Part shown: one piece after another, positions 41,097 to 48,112 of the stretch | Numbering within the stretch: position 1 is the stretch's first letter | Layout: every line of letters begins with the position of its first letter | NCBI GenBank assembly: GCA_002327765.1 | Contig: DCUH01000008.1 | Coordinates: 24,330 to 72,441 of the forward strand | Source of the DNA: a bacterium UBA2219 | GTDB taxonomy: Bacteria; Desulfobacterota; Deferrimicrobia; Deferrimicrobiales; Deferrimicrobiaceae | Direction of reading: 5' to 3' | Length of the DNA: 48,112 nucleotides | Made by a program: the position numbers and the translations under genes | The notes under the pieces: generated by a model | Seen by the model: only the letters and a program-made list of their open reading frames with translations | Database searches by the model: none | What the model was told of the DNA's origin: nothing

Positions 41097-41601
41097 GCGG
41101 CTCCTTCCCCTCCTTTTCCTGTCGGCGCTGATGGTCTTCGTGGCCTCGTGCCGACCGCTGGTCCGCCAGGTCTTCAAGAACCCCAAGGTGCGGGTGGTCT
41201 CCGTCGCGCTCGGCGGCAACCCCTTCCAGCCGTCGAAGGAGCCGCTGGAGGCGGTGCTCAACCTGATGGTGACCAACCCCAACTCCTACGCCCTGACCGT
41301 GTCCCGGGCGGTCTACAACGTGAGCGTTGGGAAGCAGCGGCTGGCGAGCGGGGAGAAGCCCGAAGAGATCCGCATCGAGCCCTCCGGGGAAACGCTCGTC
41401 AAGGTCCCGGTGTCGCTGGACACCAACGCCTTCAGCGCCGCGCTGCGCGAGGTGATCGAAAACCGGGCGATCCCCTACGAGTTCAGCGGCTCCCTGGCGG
41501 TGGACGCGCCGCTCGTCGGCATCGTCCACGTCCCCTTCTCCAAAAGCGGGTCGGTCGACCCGATGGAGATCCTCCGGAAGAAGGGGTTCGGCTTCAACTG
41601 A
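41029..41601 (+). CDS. LEA14-like (water stress/hypersensitive response domain) lipoprotein
   Basis: 190 aa. A hydrophobic segment (KRLLPLLFLSALMVFVASC) ends in a lipobox with Cys41. A single LEA type 2/WHy beta domain follows (VRVVSVALGGNPFQPSKEPLEAVLNLMVTNPNSYALTVSRAVYNVSVG). Probably an outer-membrane-tethered periplasmic protein of unknown role. The ATG at 41029 has no ribosome site and gives an unusually long 22-residue basic leader, but no better start codon lies before the signal. A TATAAT at 41016-41021 sits 7 bases before it. Confidence 0.75.
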   Translation: MRSNRALSGNAGSTRTSEIRIVKRLLPLLFLSALMVFVASCRPLVRQVFKNPKVRVVSVALGGNPFQPSKEPLEAVLNLMVTNPNSYALTVSRAVYNVSVGKQRLASGEKPEEIRIEPSGETLVKVPVSLDTNAFSAALREVIENRAIPYEFSGSLAVDAPLVGIVHVPFSKSGSVDPMEILRKKGFGFN

Positions 41602-41708
41602 CGGGGCAGGGCGGGCCCGGCAGCCTCCTCGCCCCCGGGATCGATCGCCGCTCCATGCCGCGCCCCTCCTTTCCGAAGGGAAGGGAAACCATTATATACC
41701 GCCCCGAT

Positions 41709-41736
41709 TTGACAGGGGATAACGGTAAGGTATAAT
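41709..41736 (+). promoter_or_regulatory. strong sigma-70 promoter of gap-tpi
   Basis: TTGACA at 41709-41714, a 16-base spacer and TATAAT at 41731-41736, both perfect. The predicted leader is about 50 bases and ends in the ribosome site GGAGGTGATC, complementary to the 16S rRNA tail. High expression is expected. Confidence 0.88.
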
Positions 41737-41794
41737 TCATTTTTTACGGGGTAGTACATTCCAGGAACACTTTTTTCAAACGGAGGTGATCGCC

Positions 41795-42796
41795 ATGGCG
41801 GTGAAAGTCGGTATCAACGGATTCGGCCGGATCGGGAGGAACTTCTTCCGCGCGGCGTACAAGGACCCATCGCTGGAGATCGTCGCGGTCAACGACATCA
41901 CCGATGCGAAGACGCTGGCCCACCTCCTGCAGTACGACTCCGTCCACGGCCGGTTCGAAGAGACCGTTTCCGTGAAGGAAAACGCCATCGTGGTCGCGGG
42001 GAAAGAGGTCTCGGTCCTGGCGTCCAAGGACCCCGCGGAGCTTCCCTGGGGCAAGCTGGGCGTCGAGATCGTCATCGAGTCCACCGGCCTGTTCACCAGC
42101 CGGGAAGGGTGCGAGAAGCACCTGAAGGCGGGGGCCAAGCGGGTCATCGTCTCCGCGCCGGCCAAGGGCGAGGACGCCACCATCGTCATGGGCGTGAACG
42201 ACAAGACCTTCGACCCGGCGAAACACCGCATCATTTCCAACGCCTCCTGCACCACGAACTGCCTCGCCCCGGTCGCGAAGGTCCTGCTCGACAGCTTCGG
42301 CATCGAGCGCGGGCTGATGACGACGATCCACGCCTACACGAACGACCAGAAGATCCTCGACCTTCCGCACAAGGACCTCCGCCGGGCGCGCGCGGCGGGC
42401 ATGTCGATGATCCCGACGACCACGGGGGCCGCCAAGGCCGTCTCCCTGGTCATCCCCGAGCTGAAAGGCAAGCTCGACGGCATGGCGATCCGCGTCCCGA
42501 CCCCGAACGTCTCGGTCGTCGACCTGACGGTGGAGCTGTCGAAGACCGTCACGGCCGAGGAGGTCAACGCGGCGATGAAGAAGGCCGCCGAGGGGCCGAT
42601 GAAGGGGATCCTCGCGTACGTGGATGCGCCGCTGGTCTCCATCGACTTCAACCACGACCCGGTCTCCTCCTCCTTCGACGCCCTCTCCACGAAGGTCATC
42701 GAGGGGAAGATGGTGAAGGTCCTTTCCTGGTACGACAACGAGTGGGGCTATTCCTGCCGGCTGGTCGACCTGGCCAAACTCGTCGCGAAGGGGTAG
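41795..42796 (+). CDS. gap: glyceraldehyde-3-phosphate dehydrogenase
   Basis: 333 aa. The NAD-binding start is VGINGFGRIGRNFFRAAY. Catalytic Cys152 is in ISNASCTTNCLAP and the catalytic His in LMTTIHAYTNDQ. RARAAGMSMIPTTTGAAKAV and SWYDNEWGYS complete the signature. It oxidises glyceraldehyde-3-phosphate in glycolysis or runs in reverse in gluconeogenesis. The ATG at 41795 follows GGAGG by 8 bases, so an in-frame GTG at 41786 is rejected. tpiA starts 4 bases after its stop codon. Confidence 0.97.
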   Translation: MAVKVGINGFGRIGRNFFRAAYKDPSLEIVAVNDITDAKTLAHLLQYDSVHGRFEETVSVKENAIVVAGKEVSVLASKDPAELPWGKLGVEIVIESTGLFTSREGCEKHLKAGAKRVIVSAPAKGEDATIVMGVNDKTFDPAKHRIISNASCTTNCLAPVAKVLLDSFGIERGLMTTIHAYTNDQKILDLPHKDLRRARAAGMSMIPTTTGAAKAVSLVIPELKGKLDGMAIRVPTPNVSVVDLTVELSKTVTAEEVNAAMKKAAEGPMKGILAYVDAPLVSIDFNHDPVSSSFDALSTKVIEGKMVKVLSWYDNEWGYSCRLVDLAKLVAKG

Positions 42797-42800
42797 GGCG

Positions 42801-43550
42801 ATGCGCGTCCCGGTCATCGCGGGGAACTGGAAGATGTACAAGACCTCGGGGGAGGCCGCGGCCTTCGTCCGGGCGTTCCTGCCGCTGGTGGCGGGCGTCC
42901 GGGAGGTCGAGATCGTCCTCGCCCCGCCGTTCCCGAGCATCGTCGCCGTCGCGGAGCTCGTGCGGGGAAGCAACGTCACGGTCTCGTCGCAGAACGTCCA
43001 CTTCGCCGACGAGGGCGCGTACACCGGCGAGGTTTCCCCCCGGATGCTCGCGGATGCCGGGGCGACGCACTGCATCATCGGCCACTCCGAGCGGCGCCAG
43101 TACTACGCGGAGACCGACGATGCGGTGAACCGCAAGATCAAGGCGGCGCTGGCGGCGGGGCTTACGCCCATCTTCTGCCTCGGGGAGACGCTGTCGCAGC
43201 GCGAAGCCGGCAGCACCTTCGACGTCGTCGAGGCGCAGCTCCTCCGGGGGCTGAACGATATCCCCGCGAAGGAAGCTCCGAAGGTCGTCGTCGCGTACGA
43301 GCCGGTGTGGGCCATAGGTACCGGCAGGACGGCCACCCCGGAGCAGGCGCAGGACGTCCACGCGTTCCTGCGGGGCCGGCTGAAAGGGATGTGGGACGAC
43401 GCGGCCGAATCCGTCCGGATCCTCTACGGGGGTTCCGTCAAGCCGGACAACATCGCCACGCTGATGGCGAAGCAGGACATCGACGGCGCGCTGGTGGGCG
43501 GGGCCAGCCTCGCCGCCGACTCGTTCGCGAAGATCGTGAAGTTCAAATAA
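42801..43550 (+). CDS. tpiA: triosephosphate isomerase
   Basis: 249 aa TIM barrel. Active residues are Lys11 (GNWKMYK), His95 (IIGHSERR) and Glu167 (VVAYEPVWAIGTG), with phosphate-binding GGSVKPDN and GALVGGASL. It interconverts dihydroxyacetone phosphate and glyceraldehyde-3-phosphate. It follows gap directly; the pgk gene that often lies between them is missing here. Confidence 0.97.
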   Translation: MRVPVIAGNWKMYKTSGEAAAFVRAFLPLVAGVREVEIVLAPPFPSIVAVAELVRGSNVTVSSQNVHFADEGAYTGEVSPRMLADAGATHCIIGHSERRQYYAETDDAVNRKIKAALAAGLTPIFCLGETLSQREAGSTFDVVEAQLLRGLNDIPAKEAPKVVVAYEPVWAIGTGRTATPEQAQDVHAFLRGRLKGMWDDAAESVRILYGGSVKPDNIATLMAKQDIDGALVGGASLAADSFAKIVKFK

Positions 43551-43580
43551 ACGCCTCGCCAAAAGGAAACGGAACGAACA

Positions 43581-43925
43581 ATGCATACGCTCATCGTCAT
43601 CCTGCACGTGATCGTCTCGATCGCAATGATCCTCGTCATCCTCCTGCAGACCGGGAAGGGCTCCGACATCGGGGCGGTCTTCGGCGGGGGGTCCTCCCAG
43701 ACCCTGTTCGGCTCCACGGGGCCCACCAGTTTTTTAAGCAAGATGACGGCCGGCGCCGCGATCCTGTTCATGGTCACGTCGCTGTTCCTGGCCTATTTCT
43801 CCGGCACCGGGGCGTCCAGGAGCATCATGAAGGACACCCCCCCGGTCTCGACGTCTCCCGCGGTCCCGGCCCCAGCCGCACCCGTGGCGCCTGCGCCGGC
43901 TCCGGCCGCCCCCGCGGCGAAATAG
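43581..43925 (+). CDS. secG: protein translocase subunit SecG
   Basis: 114 aa. Two membrane helices (about 3-22, LIVILHVIVSIAMILVILLQTG, and about 53-72, AAILFMVTSLFLAYFSG) flank the conserved GKGSDIGAVFGGGSSQTLFGSTG loop. The C-terminal tail is Pro/Ala-rich. It is part of the SecYEG inner-membrane channel. It lies 30 bases after tpiA, a common arrangement, and is closed by the hairpin at 43973-43999. Confidence 0.94.
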   Translation: MHTLIVILHVIVSIAMILVILLQTGKGSDIGAVFGGGSSQTLFGSTGPTSFLSKMTAGAAILFMVTSLFLAYFSGTGASRSIMKDTPPVSTSPAVPAPAAPVAPAPAPAAPAAK

Positions 43926-43972
43926 TCTCCGTCGCGGATGCGCCTCCCGAGATCCCTCGGGTGAAAAAGAAA

Positions 43973-43999
43973 AACCCCGGCGGGTTTCCCGCCGGGGTT
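43973..43999. terminator. bidirectional rho-independent terminator between secG and the cold-shock gene
   Basis: AACCCCGGCGGG and CCCGCCGGGGTT form a perfect 12-bp stem around TTT. A T-rich run follows on the plus strand and AAAAAGAAA precedes it, so it can end transcription from both convergent genes. Confidence 0.9.
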
Positions 44000-44039
44000 C
44001 TTGTTTTCAGAGGTTTCTTTTTTTTTGGTTTTTTGCCGG

Positions 44040-44240
44040 TTACGCCTTGGTGACGTTGGCGGCCTGCGGCCCCTTCGGGCCTTCCGTGATCTCGAACTCG
44101 ACGCGCTCGCCTTCCTTCAGTGAGCGGAAACCGTCCATCTTGATCGCGCTGAAATGCACGAAAACGTCCGGACCGCCTTCCTGTGCGATGAAACCGTACC
44201 CCTTCGCGTCGTTGAACCACTTCACCGTTCCTTGTGCCAC
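44040..44240 (-). CDS. cold-shock domain protein (CspA family)
   Basis: 66 aa. The single cold-shock OB fold carries RNP1 KGYGFIAQ and RNP2 DVFVHFSAI, ending EGPKGPQAANVTKA. It binds single-stranded RNA or DNA as a chaperone. The GTG start at 44240 has AGGAGGT 8 bases upstream and gives the canonical N-terminus (AQGTVKWFND). A TTGACA at 44339-44334 would give a leader of about 65 bases, though its -10 (TAACGT) is weak. Confidence 0.95.
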   Translation of the reverse strand: MAQGTVKWFNDAKGYGFIAQEGGPDVFVHFSAIKMDGFRSLKEGERVEFEITEGPKGPQAANVTKA

Positions 44241-44382
44241 TGCTTCGTACCTCCTGACTGGATTCCGCTTGCAAACATAGGCATAAAGCCAAAAATTTGC
44301 AGCATTCCTGACGTTAACAACCGCACATCCCGATGTCAAGAATAAATAATTCCTGCGGGACCAACCTTCCCTGCGGTCTTCC

Positions 44383-44556
44383 TTACGGTCTTCCCTTCTC
44401 CTCCTGCGCCTTCCCGCACCAACTGCAATAGAGCGCGCCCCGGTCGATCCAATGCAGGCAATTGCGGCACTGCATTTCCGGGGAATCGGGGGCCTTCTCC
44501 TCCTCGGACTTATCGTCCCAGGCCTCCTCGTAGTACTTCCAGTCGTCCTTTTTCAT
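44383..44556 (-). CDS. small zinc-ribbon protein
   Basis: 57 aa. A charged N-terminus (KKDDWKYYEEAWDDKSEEEK) is followed by a zinc ribbon with two CxxC pairs (MQCRNCLHWIDRGALYCSWCGKAQ). The start is chosen at the ATG at 44556 behind a GGGGGCGGGA stretch. Function is unknown; such proteins are often accessory metal-binding or regulatory factors. It lies between the cold-shock gene and the murJ palindrome. Confidence 0.65.
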   Translation of the reverse strand: MKKDDWKYYEEAWDDKSEEEKAPDSPEMQCRNCLHWIDRGALYCSWCGKAQEEKGRP

Positions 44557-44649
44557 TCCCGCCCCCGTCCTGTCGGCTTGAAGGAGGCGCACCCCGGAGA
44601 GACGCCGCCGTACCTGTATTATCGGCAGCGGGGAGCGGGAAATTCGGCG

Positions 44650-44896
44650 AAAACAGAACCACAGAACCGGGACGTAGATGAGTTCTACCGCAGTTTGGGG
44701 ACAGAGATGGAACATCCACGGAGTCGGACCGCAGAACCGGGACGTAGATGAGAAGTCCCAAAAGCCTGGAAGCCTGACAGCCTGATATGCAGGACTTCTC
44801 ATCTACGTCCCGGTTCTGCGGTCCGATCATCTCTGTCCCCGATTTGGCGGAGAACTCATCTACGTCCCGGTTCTGCGGTTCCGGTTCTGCGGTTTT
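44650..44896. repeat. nested REP-like palindrome upstream of murJ
   Basis: An inner perfect 33-bp inverted repeat (44726-44758 and 44792-44824) flanks a 33-base loop. Outside it, GGGGACAGAGATGG (44697-44710) faces ATCATCTCTGTCCCC (44826-44840). The outermost arms (44650-44691 and 44846-44896) again carry the GAACCGGGACGTAGATGA core. The core occurs four times in all, two per strand. No gene was found in the roughly 350 bases between the zinc-ribbon gene and murJ. Confidence 0.85.
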
Positions 44897-44913
44897 ACGA
44901 TATAGTTTCCACA

Positions 44914-46542
44914 ATGTCCGATTCCGACAACAAGAAGATGGGGCGCGCGGCGGCGGTGATGATGGCGTCGGTGCTCCTTTCCCGCATTCTCGGGTACGCG
45001 CGGGACGCCGTTATCGCGTACCAGCACGGCGCGACCCCGGAGACGGACGCCTACTTCGCCGCGTTCACCATCCCCGATTTCCTGAACCACCTCCTGGCGG
45101 GCGGCGCGCTGTCCATCACGTTCATCCCGATATTCTCCCGGTTCCTCGCGGAGGGGAAGGAAGAGGAGGGGTTGCGGGCGTTCTCGACCATCGCCACGGT
45201 GATGGGAATCGGCATGGTCTTTTTCATCGTGCTGGGGGAGCTGCTCGCCGGGAAGATCATCCCGCTCATCCTGCCGGGCTTCTCCCCGGCGCAGGCCGCC
45301 GCGGCCACGCGCCTCACCCGGATCGTCCTCCCCGCGCAGATCTTCTTCTACGTCGGCGGACTGCTGATGGCCATCCAGTACGCGCGGAAGCAGTTCCTCC
45401 TCCCGGCCCTTTCCCCTCTCATCTATAACGCAGGGATCATCGCGGGCGGGCTGCTGGGCGGGCGGGCCCACGGGATGGACGGGTTCGCGTGGGGCGTCGT
45501 CGCCGGGGCGTTTCTCGGCAACTTCGCGCTGCAGCTTTACGGGGCCCGGCGCGGGAGCTTCTCCTTCCGCCCCCGGATCGACCTGTCCGACCCGAGCCTC
45601 AAGGAATTCATCCGGCTCTCCATCCCCATCATGCTGGGCTTCTCCCTCGTCGTGGTGGACGAGTGGACGCTGCGGGTCTTCGGCTCCTTCCTGCTGGTCG
45701 GTGCGATCACCTGGCTGAACAACGCGCGCCGCCTGATGATGGTGCCCGTGGGCATCCTCGGGAACGCCTCCGGGGTGGCCTCGTACCCGTTCCTCGCGGA
45801 GCTGGCGGCGAAGGGGAAGAAGGAGGAGATGTGGGACGCCCTCTCCATCACCCTGCGATGGGTCTTCCTCGTGTCCGCCTGCGTGGGGACGATCGCCTTC
45901 GTCCTGTCGCGCGAGGCGATCCTGGTGGTCTACCAGCGCGGGGCGTTCCGGATCGACGACACGCTCCTCACCGCCTCGGCGTTCTCGGCCTTCGCCGTCG
46001 GGATCCCCTTCTGGTGCTCGCAGGCGATCGTGGCCCGCGGCTTCTTCGCGATGAGGGACACCTGGACCCCCACCCTGGCGGGAACGGCGTCCTGGATCAC
46101 CGCCCTGCCGGTCTACTATCTCCTTCAGCAGTCGCACGGGGTCTTCGGCCTCGCGCTGGCGAGCACGTTCGGCATCCTGCTGAACGCGGTGGCGCTCTAC
46201 GGTATCCTGATGCACCGCACGGTGGGAAGGCGCGGCGTGCCGGGGTTGGCCGAGTACGGGAAGATGACGCTGGCCGCGGTCGCGGCGGGTGCGGCCGGCA
46301 GGTACGCCCTCTCTGCGGCAGAGCGGTTCCTGTCGTGGGAGACGTTCACCGGGGCGCTGGCGCGGGCCGCGGCCGGCACCGTCCTGATCGCGGCGGCCTA
46401 TTACCTCGCCGCCCTCCTGCTCGGGTGCCGCACGGTGCGCCTGATCCACGGACAGAAGGACCTGCTGCACCCGCCGTCCGCCGGCACTGCCGCCCCGGCC
46501 GTTCCCGCCGCCCCGGCGCCGGACATGGAGGACCGCCCTTGA
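44914..46542 (+). CDS. murJ: lipid II flippase MurJ
   Basis: 542 aa MOP-superfamily membrane protein with about 14 predicted helices. The N-terminal signature is ASVLLSRILGYARDAVIAYQHGATPETDAYFAAFTIPDFLNHLLAGGALSITFIPIFSRFLAEG. Arg and Asp residues of the flippase cavity are in this stretch. It moves lipid II across the inner membrane for peptidoglycan synthesis. The Ala/Pro tail is unremarkable. A TATAGT 7 bases before the ATG and no ribosome site suggest another short or absent leader. It overlaps the next gene (TTGA). Confidence 0.94.
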   Translation: MSDSDNKKMGRAAAVMMASVLLSRILGYARDAVIAYQHGATPETDAYFAAFTIPDFLNHLLAGGALSITFIPIFSRFLAEGKEEEGLRAFSTIATVMGIGMVFFIVLGELLAGKIIPLILPGFSPAQAAAATRLTRIVLPAQIFFYVGGLLMAIQYARKQFLLPALSPLIYNAGIIAGGLLGGRAHGMDGFAWGVVAGAFLGNFALQLYGARRGSFSFRPRIDLSDPSLKEFIRLSIPIMLGFSLVVVDEWTLRVFGSFLLVGAITWLNNARRLMMVPVGILGNASGVASYPFLAELAAKGKKEEMWDALSITLRWVFLVSACVGTIAFVLSREAILVVYQRGAFRIDDTLLTASAFSAFAVGIPFWCSQAIVARGFFAMRDTWTPTLAGTASWITALPVYYLLQQSHGVFGLALASTFGILLNAVALYGILMHRTVGRRGVPGLAEYGKMTLAAVAAGAAGRYALSAAERFLSWETFTGALARAAAGTVLIAAAYYLAALLLGCRTVRLIHGQKDLLHPPSAGTAAPAVPAAPAPDMEDRP

Positions 46543-47426
46543 TCACGCGGCTCACGGACGGGATATGGGTCGTCCACGGCGGGAAGAACGGGCGGTACCC
46601 GTATTCCCACTCCCTCTACCTCCGTGACGGGGGCGGGGTGCTGGTCGACGCCGGCTCGGACCCGGAGGAGATCGAGCGTCTCCGGGACGGGGAAGGGATC
46701 TCCACGGTCGTGATGACCCACTACCACGAGGACCATTTCACCTACATCTCCCTGCTCCCGGACGCGGAGGTCTGGGCCTCCGCGGCCGACGCGCCGGCCC
46801 TCGAATCGCTCGAGACCCTGCTCGCCTTCCAGGCGGCCCTTGGAAACGAGTGGGAAGCGCGCTACCGGAAGCTGCTCGCGGAGAAGTTCCCCTTCGCCCC
46901 GCGCAAGGTCGCCCGCCGGGTGTCCGACGGGGAGGAGATGCGTTTCGGCAAAACGGCGGCAATCGCCGTGGTGGCCCCCGGTCACTCGCCCGGGCACCTG
47001 TGCCTGCTTTTCCCGAAGGAGGGGATCCTGTTCCTGGGGGACTACGACCTGACGGCGTTCGGCCCGTGGTACGGCGACGCGCCGTGCGGCATCGAGCAGT
47101 TCCGCGGCTCCGCCCGGCGCCTGGCGGCGATCGGCGCGGACACCTGCGTGGTCTCCCACGAAGGGCCGGTCCACCCCGGGCCGGTCACGGGGAAGGTCGA
47201 GGAATACCTGTCGGCGATCGACCGGAGGGAAGAGGCGCTGCGGGGGTTCCTGCGGGAGCCCAGGACGCGGGAGGAGATCATCTCCCGGCGGCTGGTCTGC
47301 GGCCGGGGGAACGACTGGTGGTGGCTCGACTACGCGGAGTGGTCGCTCGTCTCGAAGCACCTCGAGGGGATGATCCTGTGCGGGGAGGCGACCTTCGAGG
47401 GCGGGCGCTACCTGCTGCTCCCGTAG
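46539..47426 (+). CDS. MBL-fold metallo-hydrolase
   Basis: 295 aa from a TTG start overlapping the murJ stop, with GGAGGA 6-7 bases upstream. The metal motif HxHxDH is HYHEDH (His61, His63, Asp65, His66). Further ligands are likely in APGHSPGHLCLLFP, LFLGDYDLT and VSHEGPVHPG. A helical C-terminal segment follows (RREEALRGFLREPRTREEI), similar to LACTB2-like members. Substrate is unknown; thioesterase or glyoxalase II-like hydrolysis is possible. It ends 3 bases before the convergent EF-G-like gene. Confidence 0.85.
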   Translation: MITRLTDGIWVVHGGKNGRYPYSHSLYLRDGGGVLVDAGSDPEEIERLRDGEGISTVVMTHYHEDHFTYISLLPDAEVWASAADAPALESLETLLAFQAALGNEWEARYRKLLAEKFPFAPRKVARRVSDGEEMRFGKTAAIAVVAPGHSPGHLCLLFPKEGILFLGDYDLTAFGPWYGDAPCGIEQFRGSARRLAAIGADTCVVSHEGPVHPGPVTGKVEEYLSAIDRREEALRGFLREPRTREEIISRRLVCGRGNDWWWLDYAEWSLVSKHLEGMILCGEATFEGGRYLLLP

Positions 47427-47429
47427 GGG

Positions 47430-48112
47430 TCACGCGCGGTCGTAGTGCGAGAACTTCATCGTGTAGTTGCCGCGCCCCTGCGAGAGCGACCGCAGCGCCG
47501 TCACGTAGCCGAACATCTCCTTCAGCGGGACGACCGCGGAAAGCAGGCCCGTGTCGAACCGCCGGTCGACGGAGGTGACCCGCCCGCGCCGGGCGTTGAC
47601 GTCGCCGATGACGCCGCCCAGGAACTCCTCCGGGACGGAGATCTCCACCTCCATCAGCGGCTCCAAGAGGAACGGCTTCCCCCTCTCGTACGCCTCCTGG
47701 AACGCCTTCGCTGCGGCCACCTTCGCGACCATCTGCGAGGCGGCGCCCGAAAGGAAGGCCATCCCGGTCAGGTCCACCGTGACGTCGTCCACCGGGTACC
47801 CCAGGGCGCCGAAGAAGGCGGCTTCCCGCAGCCCCATCTCCACGCCGTCGGCCACGTCCTGGCCCAGCCCCAGCATGCGGTACCCGTCGAGGATCCTCAC
47901 ACCGGATCCCCGCGGGGCCGGGGCGATGGAGACCGTCGTGGACACCTTCACCGGCCGCTCGTTGATCTCCCGCTCGAAGACGCTCTCCGCGGTCGCCGCC
48001 GCCGTCAGCGTCTCGCGGTAGACCACCTCGGGGTTGCCCTTGCGGACCGTCAACCCGTACTCCCGGTCCAGTCGGTCGAGCACGACGTCGAGGTGGAGCT
48101 CCCCCATCCCCG
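47430..48112 (-). CDS. elongation factor G-like translation GTPase, C-terminal part
   Basis: The visible 227 codons cover the end of domain III (GMGELHLDVVLDRL), domain IV (about NPEVVYRETLT to VKVSTTVSIAP...GLREAAFFGALGYPVDDVTVDLTG) and domain V (PLMEVEISVPEEFLGGVIGDVNARRGRV...EMFGYVTALRSLSQGRGNYTMKF). The 5' part, including the GTPase domain, lies beyond the right edge. Domain IV differs noticeably from standard EF-G, so this may be a FusA2-type paralogue rather than the main factor. Confidence 0.88.
   Translation of the reverse strand, partial: GMGELHLDVVLDRLDREYGLTVRKGNPEVVYRETLTAAATAESVFEREINERPVKVSTTVSIAPAPRGSGVRILDGYRMLGLGQDVADGVEMGLREAAFFGALGYPVDDVTVDLTGMAFLSGAASQMVAKVAAAKAFQEAYERGKPFLLEPLMEVEISVPEEFLGGVIGDVNARRGRVTSVDRRFDTGLLSAVVPLKEMFGYVTALRSLSQGRGNYTMKFSHYDRA

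Noticed and set aside
43973..44039. T-rich stretch near the cold-shock gene as a small RNA
   Set aside because: It is fully explained by the bidirectional terminator of secG and the cold-shock gene.

Overview
The window is high-GC chromosomal DNA with densely packed genes, many overlapping by 1-20 bases. It suggests a deltaproteobacterial (Desulfobacterota/Desulfuromonadia-like) organism. The evidence is a mitochondrial-type citrate synthase as in Geobacter relatives, a heptaheme c-type cytochrome paired with a FdnI/HydC-type cytochrome b, sigma-54-linked flagellar regulators, cobalamin-dependent enzymes (MetH, NrdJ) and dispersed GGGGGACA-type palindromes. The assignment rests on gene content only; no rRNA or tRNA lies in the window.

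Left region (1-12.4 kb, minus strand): a flagellar basal-body and export operon, read flgB-flgC-fliE-fliF-fliG-fliH-fliI-fliJ-motE. It is preceded by an operon of an exported TPR protein, a soluble PAS histidine kinase and a sigma-54 activator, which starts at a textbook -24/-12 promoter, and by a second sigma-54 response regulator. Next come gltA (minus) and a divergent one-carbon/methionine cluster (plus): metH, a homocysteine methyltransferase-MTHFR fusion, and a GcvH-like lipoyl protein. At 19.9-21.4 kb lies a heptaheme cytochrome c/cytochrome b pair with a strong terminator and a possible Fur-like site.

Middle (21.5-33.7 kb): nrdJ behind two NrdR-like boxes 31 bp apart, then tmk-holB-ricT-metG and a TatD-radical SAM fusion. 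A roughly 1 kb gene-free stretch of repeats and palindromes follows. It precedes a two-gene module that looks like a split ArgZ/AgrE: a TIGR00300-type ornithine cyclodeaminase homologue and a separate arginine dihydrolase homologue, expected together to turn arginine into proline, ammonia and CO2. Long repeats flank this module, and a class III-like sirtuin sits beside it. This is the most interesting system in the window.

Right region (33.8-48.1 kb): a minus-strand operon of an FAD protein, a YhaM-like exoribonuclease and bioF-bioH-bioC-bioD-bioA (no bioB). Then, on the plus strand, an LEA14-like lipoprotein and gap-tpi-secG (no pgk). These are followed by a minus-strand cold-shock gene and small zinc-ribbon gene, a nested palindrome containing a perfect 33-bp inverted repeat, murJ, an MBL-fold hydrolase, and the 3' part of an EF-G-like gene running off the right edge.
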